Shown: positions 60,441 through 64,000 of the stretch, piece by piece | Numbering within the stretch: the first letter of the stretch is position 1 | Layout: every line of letters begins with the position of its first letter | Assembly: GCF_937616625.2 (NCBI RefSeq) | Contig: NC_065573.1 | Location: forward strand, 1,212,001-1,276,000 | Source: Mercurialis annua | Taxonomy: Eukaryota > Streptophyta > Magnoliopsida > Malpighiales > Euphorbiaceae | Reading direction: 5' to 3' | Length of the DNA stretch: 64,000 nt | Made by a program: the position numbers and the translations under genes | The notes under the pieces: model-generated | Told to the model about the DNA's origin: nothing | Database searches by the model: none | What the model saw: only the letters and a program-made list of their open reading frames with translations

Positions 60441-63130
60441 AAATCCAAATGTTTCACCTTTTTAACAATTTAAGCCAAACATTTACAATGGTTATGAAAC
60501 AAATCTAAATGTTACACCTTATTAGCAATTTAATCCAAACGTTTACAAACATTACGAATCAAATCCAAGCCTTTCACCTTTTTAGCAATTTAAGCCAAAC
60601 GTTTACAAATGTTACGAAAGAAATACAAGCGTTTCACCTTTTTAGCAATTTAAGCCTAACATTTACAAACGTTACCAAACAAATCGAAATGTTTCCCCTT
60701 ATTAGCGATTTAAGCCAAACGTTTATAAACGTTACGAAACAAATCCAAATGTTTCATCTTTTTACAGATTTAAACACAACGTTTACACACGTTACCAAAA
60801 CAAATCCAAGCGTCGAACCTTTTTAGCGATTTAAGCCAACCATTTACAAACGTTAAGAAACAAATCCAGACGTTTCTCCTTTTTAGTGATTGAAGCCAAA
60901 CGTTTACAAACGTTACGAAACAAATCCAAACGTTTCGCCTTTTTAGCAATTTAAGCCAATCATTTACAAACGTTACAAAACAAATCCAAACGTTTCCCCT
61001 TTTTAGCAATTTAAGCCAAACGTTTACAAACGTTTCGAAAAAAACCAAACATTTTAAACGTTATGCAACAAATCCAAACGTTTCATATTTTTAGTAATTT
61101 AAGCAAAATCTTTACAAATGTTACGAAACAAAACCAACTGTTTCACCTTTTTAGCAATTTAAGCCAAACGTTTACAAATGTTACGAAACATATCCAAGCG
61201 TTTCACCTTTTTAGTAATTTAAGCCAAACGTTTACAAATGTTACGAAACAAATTCAAGCGTTTCATCTTTTAAGCGATTTAAGCCAAACATTTATAAACG
61301 TTACGAAACAAATCCAAACATTTGTAAACGTTACGAAACACATCCAAATGTTTTAAGCCAAACGTTTAAAAACGTTATGAAACAAATCCAAATGTTTCAC
61401 CTTTTTAACAATTTAAGCCAAACATTTACAATGGTTATGAAACAAATCTAAATGTTACACCTTATTAGCAATTTAATCCAAACGTTTACAAACATTACGA
61501 ATCAAATCCAAGCCTTTCACCTTTTTAGCAATTTAAGCCAAACGTTTACAAATGTTACGAAAGAAATACAAGCGTTTCACCTTTTTAGCAATTTAAGCCT
61601 AACATTTACAAACGTTACCAAACAAATCGAAATGTTTCCCCTTATTAGCGATTTAAGCCAAACGTTTATAAACGTTACGAAACAAATCCAAATGTTTCAT
61701 CTTTTTACAGATTTAAACACAACGTTTACACACGTTACCAAAACAAATCCAAGCGTCGAACCTTTTTAGCGATTTAAGCCAACCATTTACAAACGTTAAG
61801 AAACAAATCCAGACGTTTCTCCTTTTTAGTGATTGAAGCCAAACGTTTACAAACGTTACGAAACAAATCCAAACGTTTCGTCTTTTTAGCAATTTAAGCC
61901 AATCATTTACAAACGTTACAAAACAAATCCAAACGTTTCCCCTTTTTAGCAATTTAAGCCAAACGTTTACAAACGTTTCGAAAAAAACCAAACATTTTAA
62001 ACGTTATGCAACAAATCCAAACGTTTCATATTTTTAGTAATTTAAGCAAAATCTTTACAAATGTTACGAAACAAAACCAACTGTTTCACCTTTTTAGCAA
62101 TTTAAGCCAAACGTTTACAAATGTTACGAAACATATCCAAGTGTTTCACCTTTTTAGTAATTTAAGCCAAACGTTTACAAATGTTACGAAACAAATTCAA
62201 GCGTTTCATCTTTTTAGCGATTTAAGCCAAACATTTATAAACGTTACGAAACAAATCCAAACATTTGTAAACGTTACGAAACACATCCAAATGTTTTAAG
62301 CCAAACGTTTAAAAACGTTATGAAACAAATCCAAATGTTTCACCTTTTTAACAATTTAAGCCAAACATTTACAATGGTTATGAAACAAATCTAAATGTTA
62401 CACCTTATTAGCAATTTAATCCAAACGTTTACAAACATTACGAATCAAATCCAAGCCTTTCACCTTTTTAGCAATTTAAGCCAAACCTTTACAAATGTTA
62501 CGAAAGAAATACAAGCGTTTCACCTTTTTAGCAATTTAAGCCAAACATTTACAAACGTTACCAAACAAATCGAAATGTTTCACCTTATTAGCGATTTAAG
62601 CCAAACGTTTACAAACGTTACGAAACAAATCCAAATGTTTCATCTTTTTTCAGATTTAGGCCAAACGTTTACACACGTTACCAAAACAAATCCAAGTGTC
62701 GAACCTTTTTAGCGATTTAAGCCAACCATTTACAAACGTTAAGAAACAAATCCAGACGTTTCACCTTTTTAGTGATTGAAGCCAAACGTTTACAAACGTT
62801 ACGAAACAAATCCAAACGTTTCGCCTTTTTAGCAGTTTAAGCCAAACATTTACAAACGTTACAAAACAAATCCAAACGTTCCCCCTTTTTAGCGATTTAA
62901 GCCAAACGTTTACAAACGTTTCGAAACAAAACCAAACATTTAAAACGTTACGCAACAAATCCAAACGTTTCATATTTTTAGTAATTTAAGCAAAATCTTT
63001 ACAAATGTTACGGAAAAAAACCAATTGTTTCCCCTTTTTAGCAATTTAAGCCAAACGTTTACAAATGTTATGAAACATATCCAAGCGTTTCACCTTTTTA
63101 GTAATTTAAGCCAAACGTTTACAAATGTTA
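59440..63130 (+). repeat. 943-bp higher-order repeat, about four copies
   Basis: A block of about 16 monomers is repeated at 943-bp steps. The marker AATGTTACACCTTATTAGC occurs near 59572, 60515, 61458 and 62401. Copies two and three are almost identical; the last decays after about 63130. A diverged relative lies at about 55200-56150 in the first copy of the 4,241-bp duplication. The higher-order repeat therefore formed from one end of the second 4,241-bp copy. Confidence 0.93.
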
Positions 63131-64000
63131 CGAAAAAAATCCAAATATTTCCCCATTTTTGAGATTTAAACAAAACGTTTAAAACGTTACGAAACAAATC
63201 CAAATATTTCACCTTTTTACCGATTTATGCCAAACGTTTACAAACGTGACGAAAAAAATCCAAACGTTTCCCCTTTTTAGCGATTGAAGCCAAATGTTTA
63301 CAAACGTTACAGAACAAATCCAAATGTTTCACCTTTTTAGCGATTTAAGCCAAACGTTTACAAACATTAAGAAACAATTCCAAACGTTACAAAACAAATC
63401 CAAACGTTTCACCTTTTTGGCTATTTATGCCAAACGTTTACAAACGTTACGAAACAAAACCAAACGTTTACAAACGGTACGAAACAAAACCAAACATTTA
63501 TAACATTACGAAACAAATTCAAACGTTTCACATTTCTAGCAATTTAAGCCAAACCATTACAAAAGTTACGAAACAAAACCAAGCGTTTCACCTTTCTAGA
63601 AATTTAAGCCAAATGTTTACAAACGTTACAAAACAAATCCAAACCTTTCACCTTTTTAGTGATTTAAGCCGAACATTTTGTAAACGTTATGAAACAAAAC
63701 CAAACGTTTCACCTTTTTAGCGAATTAAGCCAAACGTTTACAGACTAATGAAACAAATCCAAAACGTTTCACCTTTTAAGCTATTTAAGCCATACGTTTA
63801 CAAACGTTACGAAAAAAATCCAAATGTTTCATCTTTTTAGCGTTTTAAGCCAAACGTTTAAAAAGCTTATGAAACAAATCCAAATGTTTCACATTTTTAG
63901 CAATTTCAGCCAAATGTTAACAAACGTTACGATAAAAATCCAAACGTGTCATCTTTTTGGCGATTTAAACCAATCATTTACAAACGTTATGAAACAAATC

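Larger units (their letters stand above)
46923..64000 (+). repeat. 60-bp satellite array, right block, continuing past the window
   Basis: About 280 head-to-tail monomers of 60 bp with occasional deletions (monomers missing the GTTTACAAAC segment, for example at 51040 and 52366) and insertions. Landmarks per monomer: TTTTTAGCGATTTAAGCC, AAACGTTTACAAACGTT, ACGAAACAAATCC, AAACGTTTCACC. Three AACGTT cores occur per monomer. Variation is concentrated at CG sites, which often read TG or CA. Because 60 is a multiple of three, several frames stay open for hundreds of bases and spell a 20-residue peptide (FSDLSQTFTNVTKQIQTFHL and variants); these are not genes. Confidence 0.98.

Noticed and set aside
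46923..64000. CRISPR-like regular repeats
   Set aside because: There are no unique spacers; all sequence between repeats is itself repeat. It is a eukaryotic satellite.

Overview
The window is plant nuclear heterochromatin, probably pericentromeric or knob-like DNA from a dicot. Evidence: a 60-bp satellite array, a CACTA (En/Spm-like) transposon, nested Ty3/gypsy and Ty1/copia elements with initiator-Met-tRNA primer sites, a plant-type antisense ORF (Transposase_28 / 'putative gypsy type transposon' class), and CCCTAAA-type repeats. I found no intact host gene, rRNA, tRNA or prokaryotic feature.

Layout. (1) 1-1797: a decayed minus-strand Ty3/gypsy fragment, LTR part plus broken integrase. 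It abuts the satellite abruptly. (2) 1803-3500: satellite. (3) 3501-46919: one 43.4-kb CACTA element. Its CACTA/TAGTG inverted ends are flanked by a 3-bp duplication (TGT), and removing it would restore a satellite monomer. (4) 46923-64000: the same satellite in the same orientation, organised into larger duplications (943 bp, about 1.3 kb and 4,241 bp).

Inside the CACTA element: left subterminal repeats (3524-5018). Then element B (5024-20365), a minus-strand Tat-like gypsy relic with one 595-bp LTR, a spliced plus-strand antisense gene and a broken gag-protease frame, but no reverse transcriptase or integrase. Element A (8363-17939, TSD ATAGT) is inserted in B, and one of its LTRs carries a 364-bp MITE. 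Element C (20366-34465) is inserted in B's gag and has a truncated 3' LTR. C carries a young copia element (24174-28694, TSD AAATA) with identical 142-bp LTRs and a single premature stop. From 34466 to 46919 is CACTA-derived sequence: a minus-strand DUF1985-like fragment, a telomere-like tract, about 4.4 tandem copies of a ~680-bp unit each holding a possible 75-nt exon, a solo LTR (D, 39041-42139, TSD CCTCT), two exons resembling the plant Transposase_24 family, and right subterminal repeats with a second CACTA-type terminus.

Elements A, C and D are related. They share U5 ends, and A and C share Tekay/Del-like borders, PBS and PPT. A and C lack protease, RT and integrase but share a homologous acidic ORF just inside the PBS, followed by about 3 kb of strand-biased non-coding DNA. 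This points to a non-autonomous LARD-like family mobilised in trans. The insertion order can be read directly: satellite, CACTA, B, then A and C, then copia in C and the MITE in A. The solo LTR is an independent insertion into the CACTA tandem repeats.
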